In this document: positions 9,822 to 18,071 of the stretch, in pieces | Layout: every line of letters begins with the position of its first letter | How positions within the stretch are numbered: the stretch's first letter is position 1 | Assembly: GCA_963780175.1 (NCBI GenBank) | Contig: CAWAAT010000002.1 | Coordinates: 54,363-118,362, forward strand | Source: Brooklawnia sp963780175 | GTDB taxonomy: Bacteria > Actinomycetota > Actinomycetes > Propionibacteriales > Propionibacteriaceae | Length of the DNA stretch: 64,000 nt | Reading direction: 5' to 3' | Notes under the pieces: generated by a model | Databases searched by the model: none | Told to the model about the DNA's origin: nothing | What the model saw: the letters and a program-made list of their open reading frames with translations, nothing else | Program-made: the position numbers and the translations under genes

Positions 9822-11275
9822 TGGTGGAACCGATCACCCGCCGAGCAGTGCTGGGCTGGGGCGCCGTCGGCGCCGCGGGCGTGCTGGTGGGCGGTTGGGG
9901 TCTCGCCAGGGAGTTGGGGGCGGGGGTTGGCGGGCCGGGGCCGGGCGATGGTTCGCCGTCCACCTGGCCTTCCGAGCTACGCAGCAGCGCCGGCGTGCTG
10001 CGGGTTGAGTTGGAGGCGGCCCCCCGCAGCGTCGAGGTGGCGGGTCAGCAGGTGGCGATGCTCGGCTACAGCGACGCGGTGATTGGCCCGACGTTGCGGT
10101 TGGTCCCGGGAGACCGGCTGGAGGTCAGGCTGCGCAACAGCCTTGACGAACCCACCAACCTGCATGTCCACGGGTTGCATGTCTCTCCGGAGGGCAACGG
10201 CGACAACCCGTTTGTGAGTGTGAGCCCGGGGGAGACCTTCGACTACGAGTACCAACTGCCGGCCGATCATCCGACCGGCACGTTCTGGTACCACCCTCAC
10301 CTGCACGGCCGGGTGGCGGACCAGATCTTCGCCGGACTGTACGGCGCCATCGTGGTGGAGGAGGCTTCCCCGATCCCGGTGGCTCGTGAACGGATCCTCA
10401 TCGTCTCGGACGTCTCGTTCGACGACGGCAGCGTGCGGGTGGCGTCTGCCCAGGAACGGATGATGGGCCGGGAGGGCGATCTGCTGCTCATCAATGGGCA
10501 GGTCTCCCCGGTGTTGGAGGGACGTCCAGGCGAACGGGAGCGGTGGCGGGTGGTGAACGCGTGCACGTCGCGTTTCATTCGGCTCGCCGTCGGAGACCAC
10601 CAACTCCAGTTGCTGGGGCTGGATCAAGGGCGCACCGCGCGAACCGAGGATGTGGACGAACTGGTCCTTGCGCCCGGGAATCGGGCGGATCTGGCGGTCA
10701 CGTTGCGGGCGGGCACTCATGAGATCCGCACCCTCGGGTACGACAGAGGAACGGCGATGATGGGCATGATGGGCTCATCCACCACCTCGGGACCCGCCCT
10801 GTTGGCCACCCTGACGGTCACGGGTGACGCCGTCACGGCTGCCCCTCCTGTGCCGGACGGCCCGCAGCCGCACGACCTTCGCCAGGACACGGTGGCCCGC
10901 GCACGCGAACTCACCCTGGCGATGGGCATGGGGATGGGGATGGGCCAGATGATGTCGTTCACCATCGATGGTTTGGAGTTCGACCACCATCGCACCGACC
11001 AGCAGGTGAGGCTCGGTGATGTGGAGGAGTGGACGATCCGGAACACCTCGACGATGGATCATCCGTTTCACTTGCATGTCTGGCCGATGCAGGTGGTCGA
11101 GGCGGCGGGTCGGTCTGGCACCGAGCCGATTTGGCGAGACGTCGTCAACGTGCCGGCCGAGGGCAGCGTCGTGGTGCGCATCAGGTTCGACGACTTCGCC
11201 GGACGCACGGTCTACCACTGCCACATCCTCGACCACGAGGACCTCGGCATGATGGGCGTCATCGAGGTCAGCTGA
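9818..11275 (+). CDS. Multicopper oxidase (CueO/SufI-like), Tat-exported
   Basis: A 485-residue multicopper oxidase. The N-terminus has a twin-arginine signal (TRRAVLGWGAVGAAGVLVGG). All copper-ligand blocks are present: HVHGLHV, FWYHPHLHG, HPFHLHVWP and VYHCHILDHEDLGMM, so type 1 and trinuclear centres should form. Two Met-rich stretches (MMGMMG near residue 310 and MGMGMGMGQMM near 370) recall the Cu(I)-binding Met-rich segment of CueO. It probably oxidises Cu(I) at the cell surface as part of copper tolerance. It is translationally coupled to the SHOCT gene behind a CsoR-like box. A strong terminator follows. Confidence 0.9.
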   Translation: MMVEPITRRAVLGWGAVGAAGVLVGGWGLARELGAGVGGPGPGDGSPSTWPSELRSSAGVLRVELEAAPRSVEVAGQQVAMLGYSDAVIGPTLRLVPGDRLEVRLRNSLDEPTNLHVHGLHVSPEGNGDNPFVSVSPGETFDYEYQLPADHPTGTFWYHPHLHGRVADQIFAGLYGAIVVEEASPIPVARERILIVSDVSFDDGSVRVASAQERMMGREGDLLLINGQVSPVLEGRPGERERWRVVNACTSRFIRLAVGDHQLQLLGLDQGRTARTEDVDELVLAPGNRADLAVTLRAGTHEIRTLGYDRGTAMMGMMGSSTTSGPALLATLTVTGDAVTAAPPVPDGPQPHDLRQDTVARARELTLAMGMGMGMGQMMSFTIDGLEFDHHRTDQQVRLGDVEEWTIRNTSTMDHPFHLHVWPMQVVEAAGRSGTEPIWRDVVNVPAEGSVVVRIRFDDFAGRTVYHCHILDHEDLGMMGVIEVS

Positions 11276-11277
11276 AC

Positions 11278-11332
11278 ACGCCAATGGCGTCCCGGTTCGG
11301 CTGTGGTGAGCGAACCGGGACGCCGTTGGCGT
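11278..11332. terminator. Bidirectional terminator between convergent genes
   Basis: A long hairpin with 22-bp arms, 11278-11299 and 11311-11332, broken by a single mismatch, with an 11-nt loop. The inner 14 bp (GGCGTCCCGGTTCG and its complement) are perfect. It sits between the convergent multicopper oxidase and fasciclin genes and would end transcription from both. Confidence 0.85.
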
Positions 11333-11342
11333 CACTGTGGTG

Positions 11343-11927
11343 TCAGCTGGGCATCAGCACCCCGTCGATGACGTGGATGACACCGTTGCTGGCCGCCACG
11401 TCGGTGGTGACCACGTTGACCGAGTTACCGGCGGCGTCCACCAGGGCGACCTTGCCGCCCGTGACCTTGATGGTGAGCTCGCCACCCTGGACGGTGGCCA
11501 CCTTCTGACCGTCGAGCTTCACGACATCAGCGGCCATCACCTTCCCGGCCACCACGTGGTAGGTCAGGATCTGGGTCAACTGCCCCGAGGGATCCTTCAG
11601 CAACTCGTCCACCGTGCCCGCCGGCAGGGCCGCGAAAGCGGCATCGGTCGGAGCGAAAACGGTGAACGGGCCCGGTCCCTTCAGGGTGTCCACCAAACCG
11701 GCAGCCGTCAGCGCGGCAGCAAGCGTGGTGAAATCACCCGCAGCCACGGCGGTATCCACAATGTCGACAGACTTCATCGTGGGGGCGGCACTGGTCGGGG
11801 CGGCACTGGCCGAGGTGGCCGGCGCCATCGGCGCCGACGACGCCGGAGTCGAGGTGGTCCCAGAGCTGCAGGCGCCCAGGAACAAGGCGAGGCTGACTGC
11901 ACCAGTGGCGGCGATCGAGAGCTTCAT
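11343..11927 (-). CDS. Fasciclin-domain lipoprotein
   Basis: A 194-residue secreted lipoprotein. A signal peptide with lipobox LGAC (MKLSIAATGAVSLALFLGAC) is followed by an Ala/Ser/Pro/Thr linker and one complete FAS1 domain. Its H1 and H2 blocks are TVFAPTDAAFAAL and SNGVIHVIDGVLMPS, with the YHVV core between. It resembles MPB70/MPB83-type fasciclin proteins of actinobacteria, which act in surface adhesion or cell-wall interaction. It is transcribed away from the B12-binding MerR regulator across a 104-bp gap, so the regulator may control it. Confidence 0.9.
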   Translation of the reverse strand: MKLSIAATGAVSLALFLGACSSGTTSTPASSAPMAPATSASAAPTSAAPTMKSVDIVDTAVAAGDFTTLAAALTAAGLVDTLKGPGPFTVFAPTDAAFAALPAGTVDELLKDPSGQLTQILTYHVVAGKVMAADVVKLDGQKVATVQGGELTIKVTGGKVALVDAAGNSVNVVTTDVAASNGVIHVIDGVLMPS

Positions 11928-11982
11928 GATTCACACCTTTCATATAAGGACTGTGTAACCATTGTGCGAGTTCTGCGTGTAC

Positions 11983-12019
11983 TTGTCAAGACACTGCAGA
12001 AAGTTTGTATAGTGTCCTT
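11983..12019 (+). promoter_or_regulatory. MerR-type promoter with 19-bp spacer and dyad
   Basis: TTGTCA (11983-11988) and TATAGT (12008-12013) are separated by 19 bp, the long spacer typical of MerR-controlled promoters. An imperfect dyad, AAGACACT (11988-11995) against AGTGTCCTT (12011-12019), overlaps both elements. It directly precedes the B12-binding MerR gene, so autoregulation is likely. The fasciclin promoter must lie in the same gap. Confidence 0.5.
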
Positions 12020-12031
12020 CAAGGAGGCGAC

Positions 12032-12901
12032 ATGTACACGATCAAATGGGTGGCCGAACACCTCGGAGTGCCAACGGGAACACTGCGAGCCTGGGAACAG
12101 CGCTACGACATCGTGCACCCCGCACGCACCGAAGCCGGCTACCGGATCTACAGCGACGCCGACCTCGCCACCCTCACAGCCATGACACGCCTCGTCGAAA
12201 CAGGCATCCAGCCAGCACAGGCCGCCGAACAGATACGCCACAGACCACGCGCCCTCACCGTCCAGCCACACCGCCCGGACGAGGCACCACCAGGCCTGCC
12301 ATCCCCCCATGCCCTGATCGCCGCCAGCCGCACCTACGACGTCGAAGCCCTGGAGAACATCCTCGACACCGCCTTCTCACAAGCCGGCTTCGAGTACGTC
12401 ATCGACCACTGGCTGACGACCGCCATGACCGACGTCGGGGAAGCATGGGCACGAGGAGACCTCGACATCTCCCACGAACACGTCATCAGCGCCGCCGTCA
12501 TGCGCAGACTCTCCGCCGCCTTCGACGCCGCAGGCCACGCACCCCTCGGGATGCACATCCTCACCGGACTGGCCCCCGGCGCAACCCACGAGATCGCCAC
12601 CCTGGCCTTCGCGACCATGCTACGACGAGCCGGACTACAGGTCACCTACCTCGGACCAGACCTACCCGCCGCCAGCTGGGTCGAGGCCGCCCGAACCACC
12701 CGACCAGACGCCGTCGTGATCGCCGCCCCCCGAAAAACCGACACCCCGGCAGCAACTCACGTCACCCAAGCACTCCACCAAGCAACACCACAAACCCCCC
12801 TCTACATCGGCGGACCAGACACCCCACCCGAACACACCCTCCAAGGCCCAACCCTCACCCACATGCGAGACTCACTCATCGCAGCCCTCAACCGCAGATG
12901 A
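12032..12901 (+). CDS. MerR-family regulator with B12-binding domain (CarH/LitR-like)
   Basis: 289 residues; ATG 12032 is chosen for the AAGGAGG just upstream. The N-terminal MerR winged helix (YTIKWVAEHLGVPTGTLRAWEQRY, GYRIYSDADLATL) is joined to a helical B12 cap and a Rossmann-type cobalamin domain. The cap contains W139-x9-E149-H150, the Wx9EH signature of CarH photoreceptors, which shield the Co-C bond of adenosylcobalamin. The B12 domain has APGATHEIA with His186 in the lower-ligand position. The residue after W139 is Ala, where CarH of Thermus has His132 (from memory), so the light-adapted state may differ. A light- or B12-dependent repressor role is inferred. Codon use is unusual in the C-terminal half, with many A-ending codons and a C-rich, G-poor coding strand. 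Confidence 0.85.
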   Translation: MYTIKWVAEHLGVPTGTLRAWEQRYDIVHPARTEAGYRIYSDADLATLTAMTRLVETGIQPAQAAEQIRHRPRALTVQPHRPDEAPPGLPSPHALIAASRTYDVEALENILDTAFSQAGFEYVIDHWLTTAMTDVGEAWARGDLDISHEHVISAAVMRRLSAAFDAAGHAPLGMHILTGLAPGATHEIATLAFATMLRRAGLQVTYLGPDLPAASWVEAARTTRPDAVVIAAPRKTDTPAATHVTQALHQATPQTPLYIGGPDTPPEHTLQGPTLTHMRDSLIAALNRR

Positions 12902-12923
12902 CCAAGCGCTCCCGCGATAGACC

Positions 12924-12944
12924 CCTCAGGCAGCCCTGAGGTTT
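12924..12944 (+). terminator. Short hairpin terminator after the MerR gene
   Basis: CCTCAGG (12924-12930) and CCTGAGG (12935-12941) form a 7-bp stem with a 4-nt loop, followed by TTT. It lies 23 bp after the regulator's stop, between convergent genes. Confidence 0.5.
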
Positions 12945-12975
12945 GCGAGCAGGTCGCGCAGTCTGGTCTCGGTCC

Positions 12976-13770
12976 TCAGGTGCCGCCCTCGGCTGCCACC
13001 GCCGCCGCGCGCAGCTGTGCGGTGTGGGGGTCGAGAAAACGCCCGTCGGGGTTGCCGCCGACGAAGCTGTAGACCAGAGGCTGCCCGGAGGGCAGATTCA
13101 GTCGCTCAACCTGGGAGTCGTCCAGCTGCTCGATCAGGGCGCACAACGCCCGCATCGAGTTGCCGTGGGCGACCACCAGGACGTGATTGCCGGCCTCGAT
13201 CAGCTCCCGGAGTTCAAGCCAGGCGGGACGAACGCGATCGATCACCTCACGCAGTGACTCGCTCATGCCGGGGCGGAGGGGTCCAAGGTCGGCACGGGCC
13301 AGCTCGCCCCAGCTCTTGACCAGACCAGCTGGCGCTGCGGGCGGCTTACCGTCGAGCGTTCGCCGCCAGTCGAAGAAGGCGGGCTCACCGAAGATCTGCT
13401 TGACCAGTGACTTGGGCAAGTTGGTGAGCCATCCGTAGTCGCGTTCGGCCAGCCGCCAGTCCCGGCGGGCGGCGGGCAGTCCCAGTCTCTGCACGATCAC
13501 GTCCGCGGTTCGGTACGCGCGTTGCAGGGGGGAGGTGACGACGATGTCAGGGTGGATGCCTTCTTGGGCGAGCAGTTCGGCTGCCTCGTTGCACTGCTCG
13601 ACGCCGTGTTCGGTGAGCGGAACATCGAGCAGGCCGGTGAAGCGCTGGTCCGCGTTGAATTGGCTCTCGCCGTGCCTGACCAGCACCAGCAGTCCCGGAA
13701 CCAGACGCGTTTCCACGGTGACACTGCCCACCACCTCACCGGACTGGTTCATGGCGCGCGACTGGCTCAC
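12976..13770 (-). CDS. gpmA: 2,3-bisphosphoglycerate-dependent phosphoglycerate mutase
   Basis: A 264-residue histidine phosphatase-fold enzyme that interconverts 3- and 2-phosphoglycerate in glycolysis and gluconeogenesis. The catalytic phospho-His motif is LVLVRHGESQFNADQRFTG. The second-half motif VVAHGNSMRALCALIEQL supplies the partner His, and TSPLQRAYRTA and PSGQPLVY are typical of GpmA. The usual ERHYG block reads ERDYG here, a small departure that may matter for substrate binding. Start 13770 gives a ~25-residue extension; an internal Met six residues in would also serve. It is divergent from pyruvate kinase 100 bp away, which makes a small glycolytic locus. Confidence 0.88.
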   Translation of the reverse strand: MSQSRAMNQSGEVVGSVTVETRLVPGLLVLVRHGESQFNADQRFTGLLDVPLTEHGVEQCNEAAELLAQEGIHPDIVVTSPLQRAYRTADVIVQRLGLPAARRDWRLAERDYGWLTNLPKSLVKQIFGEPAFFDWRRTLDGKPPAAPAGLVKSWGELARADLGPLRPGMSESLREVIDRVRPAWLELRELIEAGNHVLVVAHGNSMRALCALIEQLDDSQVERLNLPSGQPLVYSFVGGNPDGRFLDPHTAQLRAAAVAAEGGT

Positions 13771-13871
13771 AAGGGTGAGTGTAGATGCGGTCCAATGGAC
13801 GCAGACAGTTTCCTCGGACCACGGGGCTTATCCGCCCATCCGGAACTTGTCGGGACGATAGCGTTGGCCAC

Positions 13872-15293
13872 ATGCGTAGAGCGAAGATTGTTTGCACTCT
13901 TGGCCCGGCAACGGACACCCAGGAGCGGATGGAAGAGCTGATCCAGGCAGGCTTGGACGTCGCCCGCTTCAACATGAGCCACGGCAGCCACGAGGAGCAC
14001 GCCCGGCGCCTCGCCGAGACGCGCGCGGCGTCCAAGGCAGTCGGCAAGACGGTCGGTCTGCTCGCTGATCTGCAGGGGCCCAAGATCCGGCTAGGACGCT
14101 TCGCGAACGGACCGGTGGCACTGGCCGAGGGGCAGACTTTCACCATCACCATCGACGACATCCTCGGCGATTCCGAGCGCTGCGGCACCACCTTCAAGGG
14201 CTTGCCCCACGACGTTCGTCCCGGCGACGCCATCCTCATCGATGATGGCAAGGTCCAGTTGGAGGCCGTCAGCGTGACCGAAACCGACGTCGTCACCAAG
14301 GTGATCGTTCCTGGAATGGTGAGCAACAACAAGGGCATCAACCTGCCGGGGGTGGCCGTCAACGTCCCTGCGCTGTCCGACAAGGACGAGGACGACCTTC
14401 GCTTCGCCCTGCGCAACGACTTCGACATGATCGCACTGTCGTTCGTGCGTAGCGCCGACGACGTCATCAGGGTGCACGAGATCATGGCCCAGGAGGGGCT
14501 CGCCATCCCGGTCATCGCCAAGATCGAGAAGCCGCAGGCCGTGGAGAATCTGGACGGCATCATTGCCTCGTTCGACGCACTGATGGTGGCCCGCGGTGAT
14601 CTGGGGGTCGAGTTGCCGCTCGAACTCGTGCCGATGGTGCAGAAGGAGATCGTCACCAAGGCGCGCATCAAGTCGAAGCCGGTGATCGTCGCCACCCAGA
14701 TGCTGGACTCGATGATCAACTCGCCGAGCCCGACCCGCGCCGAGACCACCGACGTCGCCAACGCCGTGCTCGACGGCGCCGACGCCGTCATGTTGTCCGG
14801 TGAGACATCGGTGGGCGCTTACCCGGTCAGGACAGTGACCACGATGGCCCGGATCATCTCCAAGACCGAAGAGCTTGGCCTCGACCAGATCCACAAGATC
14901 GACTGGAAGCTGGACAGCGTCGGTGGCGCGGTGACGAGGTCGGCGCTCAACGTGGCGGAAATCGTCGGCGCGACCCATGTCGTGGCCTGCACCCAGTCGG
15001 GTGACACCGCCCGGCGACTCGCCAGATACCGTGGTCGCATCCCGCTGGTCGCGTTCACCCCGGTTATGAAGAGCGCGCATGCGTTGACGCTCGTCTGGGG
15101 CACAGCGGTCTTCCATCTGCTCGATTACCAGACCACGGAGCAGATGCTTCACCTGGTGGACGAGAAGCTCGTCAGGCGCGGAGTGTGCAAGCCGGGCGAC
15201 ACCGTCGTCGTGGTCTTCGGCGAACCGATCGGTGTCGCGGGCCACACGAACTCGCTGAACGTACACGTTGTCCAGGACGTCTCCGCCCAGTAG
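13872..15293 (+). CDS. pyk: Pyruvate kinase
   Basis: A 473-residue pyruvate kinase, the usual length for bacteria, catalysing phosphoenolpyruvate + ADP to pyruvate + ATP. ATG 13872 gives the canonical N-terminus MRRAKIVCTLGPAT. Further motifs are DVARFNMSHGSHEEH, LADLQGPKIRLG, IPVIAKIEKPQAVENLDGI (catalytic Lys in the IEKP region), MVARGDLGVELPLE and KPVIVATQMLDSMI with SPTRAETTDVANAVLDGADAVMLSGETS. The C-terminal regulatory domain is complete. The longer upstream in-frame start adds sequence with no family resemblance. It lies divergent from gpmA. Confidence 0.95.
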   Translation: MRRAKIVCTLGPATDTQERMEELIQAGLDVARFNMSHGSHEEHARRLAETRAASKAVGKTVGLLADLQGPKIRLGRFANGPVALAEGQTFTITIDDILGDSERCGTTFKGLPHDVRPGDAILIDDGKVQLEAVSVTETDVVTKVIVPGMVSNNKGINLPGVAVNVPALSDKDEDDLRFALRNDFDMIALSFVRSADDVIRVHEIMAQEGLAIPVIAKIEKPQAVENLDGIIASFDALMVARGDLGVELPLELVPMVQKEIVTKARIKSKPVIVATQMLDSMINSPSPTRAETTDVANAVLDGADAVMLSGETSVGAYPVRTVTTMARIISKTEELGLDQIHKIDWKLDSVGGAVTRSALNVAEIVGATHVVACTQSGDTARRLARYRGRIPLVAFTPVMKSAHALTLVWGTAVFHLLDYQTTEQMLHLVDEKLVRRGVCKPGDTVVVVFGEPIGVAGHTNSLNVHVVQDVSAQ

Positions 15294-15305
15294 GTCGACA
15301 GCGCC

Positions 15306-15773
15306 TCAGCGCTCGCGGAGCAGGTGGCCGGCGTGCAGCGCGTCGAAGCCGAGCAAGAAGGCGCCCTGCGCTGCGATGCCCCAGCCCGTTCCGCGCGCGA
15401 AAAGGTCGTTGCGGCCGCGTGTGGTCGTCAGCACCAGCCCGCCGAGGACGTAGGCGACGTCCAGGCCTGCGTTGATCCCCAGGACGCGGAGCAGCTTTTC
15501 GCGCTCCTCGGCCTGACGCGCCGGCGAATGGTTCTCCGGGCGGGCAGCCTTCTGCGCTGCGCCGCGTCCGCCGGCGAGGGCGATGGCAGCGTCGATGAGC
15601 CCCCAGGCGACCGACTGAACCCCGAACCCGCGCCAGAAGGGGCCGTCCACCAGTGCCAGCGGGGCCCCCGCGAGCACGCTCGCCCCGGCCCACCTCATCA
15701 GCCGCGACGACAGCGCCGCCTCGAACGCGTAGATCCCGGCGCCTTGTTCCTTCAGAGTGCGTCCGTCGCTCAC
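15306..15773 (-). CDS. Conserved hypothetical membrane protein
   Basis: A 155-residue protein from a GTG start, with GAGGTGG just upstream. It has three or four hydrophobic helices (LMRWAGASVLAGAPLALV, FGVQSVAWGLIDAAIALAGG, LGINAGLDVAYVLGGLVL, GTGWGIAAQGAFLLGFDALHAGHLL). Its fold pattern recalls small 'DUF6992-like' membrane proteins of unknown function, but I cannot confirm the family. It ends 12 bp from pyruvate kinase in convergent orientation. No catalytic motif is visible. Confidence 0.65.
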   Translation of the reverse strand: MSDGRTLKEQGAGIYAFEAALSSRLMRWAGASVLAGAPLALVDGPFWRGFGVQSVAWGLIDAAIALAGGRGAAQKAARPENHSPARQAEEREKLLRVLGINAGLDVAYVLGGLVLTTTRGRNDLFARGTGWGIAAQGAFLLGFDALHAGHLLRER

Positions 15774-15922
15774 CTGCCACCTCCGAATCGAGTTGCGGTC
15801 CAGCTGTCAGCCTCCAGCGTGGGCCCGCACCAGCCGCGTTGGCAAGCTCTTCGTCCGACGTGGCCTCGGTGTGTCTCTGGTGCGCAGCGGCTTCGGACTG
15901 TTGAAGTTCCATACTGGGGTGT

Positions 15923-17317
15923 GTGAGAAGTTCCGTGTCGGAGTTGGCAGGTTCGGGGGTCGCCGACCGCTACGAACTCCAGGACCGCAATCGGCGGCGG
16001 CGAGCGGGGGCCATCGACGTGCTGACCTGGGTCTCGCCAGCCGTGGCCGTAGCGTTCTTTCTGGCGGACGGTGGCGCCTACCGGTTCGGCACCCTGGACG
16101 GCATCCTGACGTCCTTAGGCGTTGTCAGTGGCCTGTTGGCGACCACCGCCGGCTGCCTGATGCTGATCATGTCGGCTCGGGTGCCGTTCCTTGATCGCAC
16201 GCTGGGGCAACCGGAGGCGCTTCAGGTTCACCATCGTCTCGGCCCGTGGGTGGTGGGCGGGCTGGCGCTGCACGCGCTGTTCCTGACCGCCGGCTATGCC
16301 ATGCGGACCCGGATCGGCCCGGTCGCACAGTTCCAGGATTTCTGGTCGTCGACGCCGGATTTCGGTTGGGCGGTGCTCGGATTTGTGTTCCTGGTGGCCA
16401 TCACTGTGACTTCTGTCCTGGGTGCGCAGCGGAAGTTGCCGTACGAAGCGTGGCACCTCACCCATGCGCTGGCCTACCTCGCCATCGCGGTGTCTATTCC
16501 GCACCAGTTGTCGATGGGCAGCCTGTTCTACGATCAGACCCCGTCCCGCTGGTACTGGCTGGGAATGTTCGCGATGACGGGCGGGCTGCTGGTGGGGTAC
16601 CGCGTGCTGGCACCGGTGCTCGCGAGCGTGCGTCACCGGCTGGTCGTGACCCGGGTGGTCACGATCGGCCCCGGCACGGTCAGCATCGAGATGCAGGGCC
16701 GGGACCTGGCCGCGCTCGGCGCTCGGGCGGGCCAGTACTTCCACTGGCGCTTCCTGGCTCGTGGGCTGTGGTGGCATCAGCATCCGTTCTCCCTGTCGGC
16801 GAAGCCGGCGGGGGACACGCTGCGGATCACCGTCCGCCAACTGGGCGAGGGGACCGCCGCGCTGCTGCGAGTCCGTCCCGGGACGAGGGTTGCGATCGAG
16901 GGCCCCTATGGGCTGTTCAGTGACGCCGCCCGGACCAAGGCGTCGGTGGTTCTGGTGGGCGCGGGCATCGGTATAACCCCGATCCGGGCGCTGCTGGAGG
17001 ACACCTACCTGCAGCCGGGACGGGCTGCGGTGATCCTACGGGCCAACACCCCCGAGGAGTTGTATCTGCTGGACGAGATCACAGACGTGTGCAACAAGCA
17101 AGGGGCGTCGCTGAAGGTGTTGGTCGGCCCGCCGATGCCGGGACGCTGGGTGTGCCCGCAACGGGTGGATCTGTTGCTCACCGACCTGGTGCCCTACGTG
17201 CGGGAAGCCGATGTTTTTGTGTGCGGGCCGCCCGGCTTCACCCGCGCCTTCCTCGCTGACGCCCGGGCGCTCGGGGTGCCTGCCGGGCAGCTCCATCACG
17301 AGAGGTTCTGCTGGTGA
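15923..17317 (+). CDS. Ferric reductase-like transmembrane flavohemoprotein
   Basis: A 464-residue membrane oxidoreductase from GTG 15923. The N-terminal half is a six-helix ferric-reductase-like domain with paired heme-ligand histidines (QVHHRLGPWVVGGLALHALF and WHLTHALAYLAIAVSIPHQ). The C-terminal half is a ferredoxin-reductase-like module, with an FAD contact HPFSLSA, NAD(P) site LVGAGIGITPIRALLED and terminal CGPPGFTRAF. It should carry electrons from cytosolic NAD(P)H through FAD and heme to the outer face. Its stop overlaps the GTG start of an FMN-binding-domain protein, the likely extracytosolic acceptor. NADPH-oxidase-like activity on iron or oxygen cannot be excluded. Confidence 0.85.
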   Translation: MRSSVSELAGSGVADRYELQDRNRRRRAGAIDVLTWVSPAVAVAFFLADGGAYRFGTLDGILTSLGVVSGLLATTAGCLMLIMSARVPFLDRTLGQPEALQVHHRLGPWVVGGLALHALFLTAGYAMRTRIGPVAQFQDFWSSTPDFGWAVLGFVFLVAITVTSVLGAQRKLPYEAWHLTHALAYLAIAVSIPHQLSMGSLFYDQTPSRWYWLGMFAMTGGLLVGYRVLAPVLASVRHRLVVTRVVTIGPGTVSIEMQGRDLAALGARAGQYFHWRFLARGLWWHQHPFSLSAKPAGDTLRITVRQLGEGTAALLRVRPGTRVAIEGPYGLFSDAARTKASVVLVGAGIGITPIRALLEDTYLQPGRAAVILRANTPEELYLLDEITDVCNKQGASLKVLVGPPMPGRWVCPQRVDLLLTDLVPYVREADVFVCGPPGFTRAFLADARALGVPAGQLHHERFCW

Positions 17318-17847
17318 GCGTCGCATCCAAGAGCGTCGCGATCGTCGCCTCTGCGGGGGTGCTGGCCATCGGGTGGCAGATTGGCGCCGCACGACAGCAG
17401 CAGCTGGAGGCACCCGCATCGCCGATGCCCACCGCCGGGCAGAGCCCGACGGCCGTCGCCATCCCGTCCCCCACGAGCCCGGCAGCAAGCACGGAACCCA
17501 CGACCATCCCCAGCATGCCGTCGACCATCGCGCCACCCCCGCCAGTCACGATGCCGACCTCCGAGCCACCCCCGCCGATCACGGAAACGCTCACCGGCGA
17601 TACCGTCACGCACAAATACGGGACGGTGACGGTGACCGTGACCCTCACCGACGGGGTGATCGCCGACATCAGCGCGAACTCCACGTCGGTGGACTCGAAA
17701 TCGACCACGCTCACCCAGGCAGCGCTGCCCGTCCTCCACTCCCGCGTGCTGGCGGCCGACAGTGCAGCCGTGGACACGGTCAGCGGAGCCACCTTCACCT
17801 CGCAGGCCTACCTGAGCTCGCTGCAATCGGCTCTCGACAAGGCATGA
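17314..17847 (+). CDS. Secreted FMN-binding (flavinylated) domain protein
   Basis: 177 residues from GTG 17314, overlapping the reductase stop. It has an N-terminal membrane anchor (SVAIVASAGVLAIGWQIG), a long Pro/Ser/Thr linker, and a C-terminal FMN-binding domain. That domain ends in DTVSGATFTSQAYL, the S-G-A-T-x-T site where ApbE attaches FMN covalently to Thr in NqrC/RnfG-like domains. Together with the upstream reductase this is an extracytosolic flavin electron-transfer pair of the kind described for Gram-positive bacteria. The terminal acceptor is unknown. No apbE is in this window, so the flavin transferase must be elsewhere. Confidence 0.85.
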   Translation: MSVASKSVAIVASAGVLAIGWQIGAARQQQLEAPASPMPTAGQSPTAVAIPSPTSPAASTEPTTIPSMPSTIAPPPPVTMPTSEPPPPITETLTGDTVTHKYGTVTVTVTLTDGVIADISANSTSVDSKSTTLTQAALPVLHSRVLAADSAAVDTVSGATFTSQAYLSSLQSALDKA

Positions 17848-18071
17848 CGGGCTGCTCCTTGCGAGTGGCGGCCCGGCCAGCTGGCTGCTGGGCATCAGCT
17901 CAACGGTCGCAGTCAACGAAGCGAGCTGGAGCGAACCGATCAAGTGGTCCGCCGTCGAGGCTCCGAATGTGCTTCCACGGTCATTGAGGCTGATCCCCGG
18001 CAGTAAGTTGAGCGAAGAGAAGCGACGCGGCCGCGTCCAGTGGAGACCGGGATCGCAATGATGAGAAGGGT

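Noticed and set aside
12046..12939. 297-codon plus-strand open frame overlapping the B12-binding regulator
   Set aside because: Arg/Pro/His-rich translation without motifs; it is the +2 shadow of the regulator, whose C-rich codons keep other frames open.
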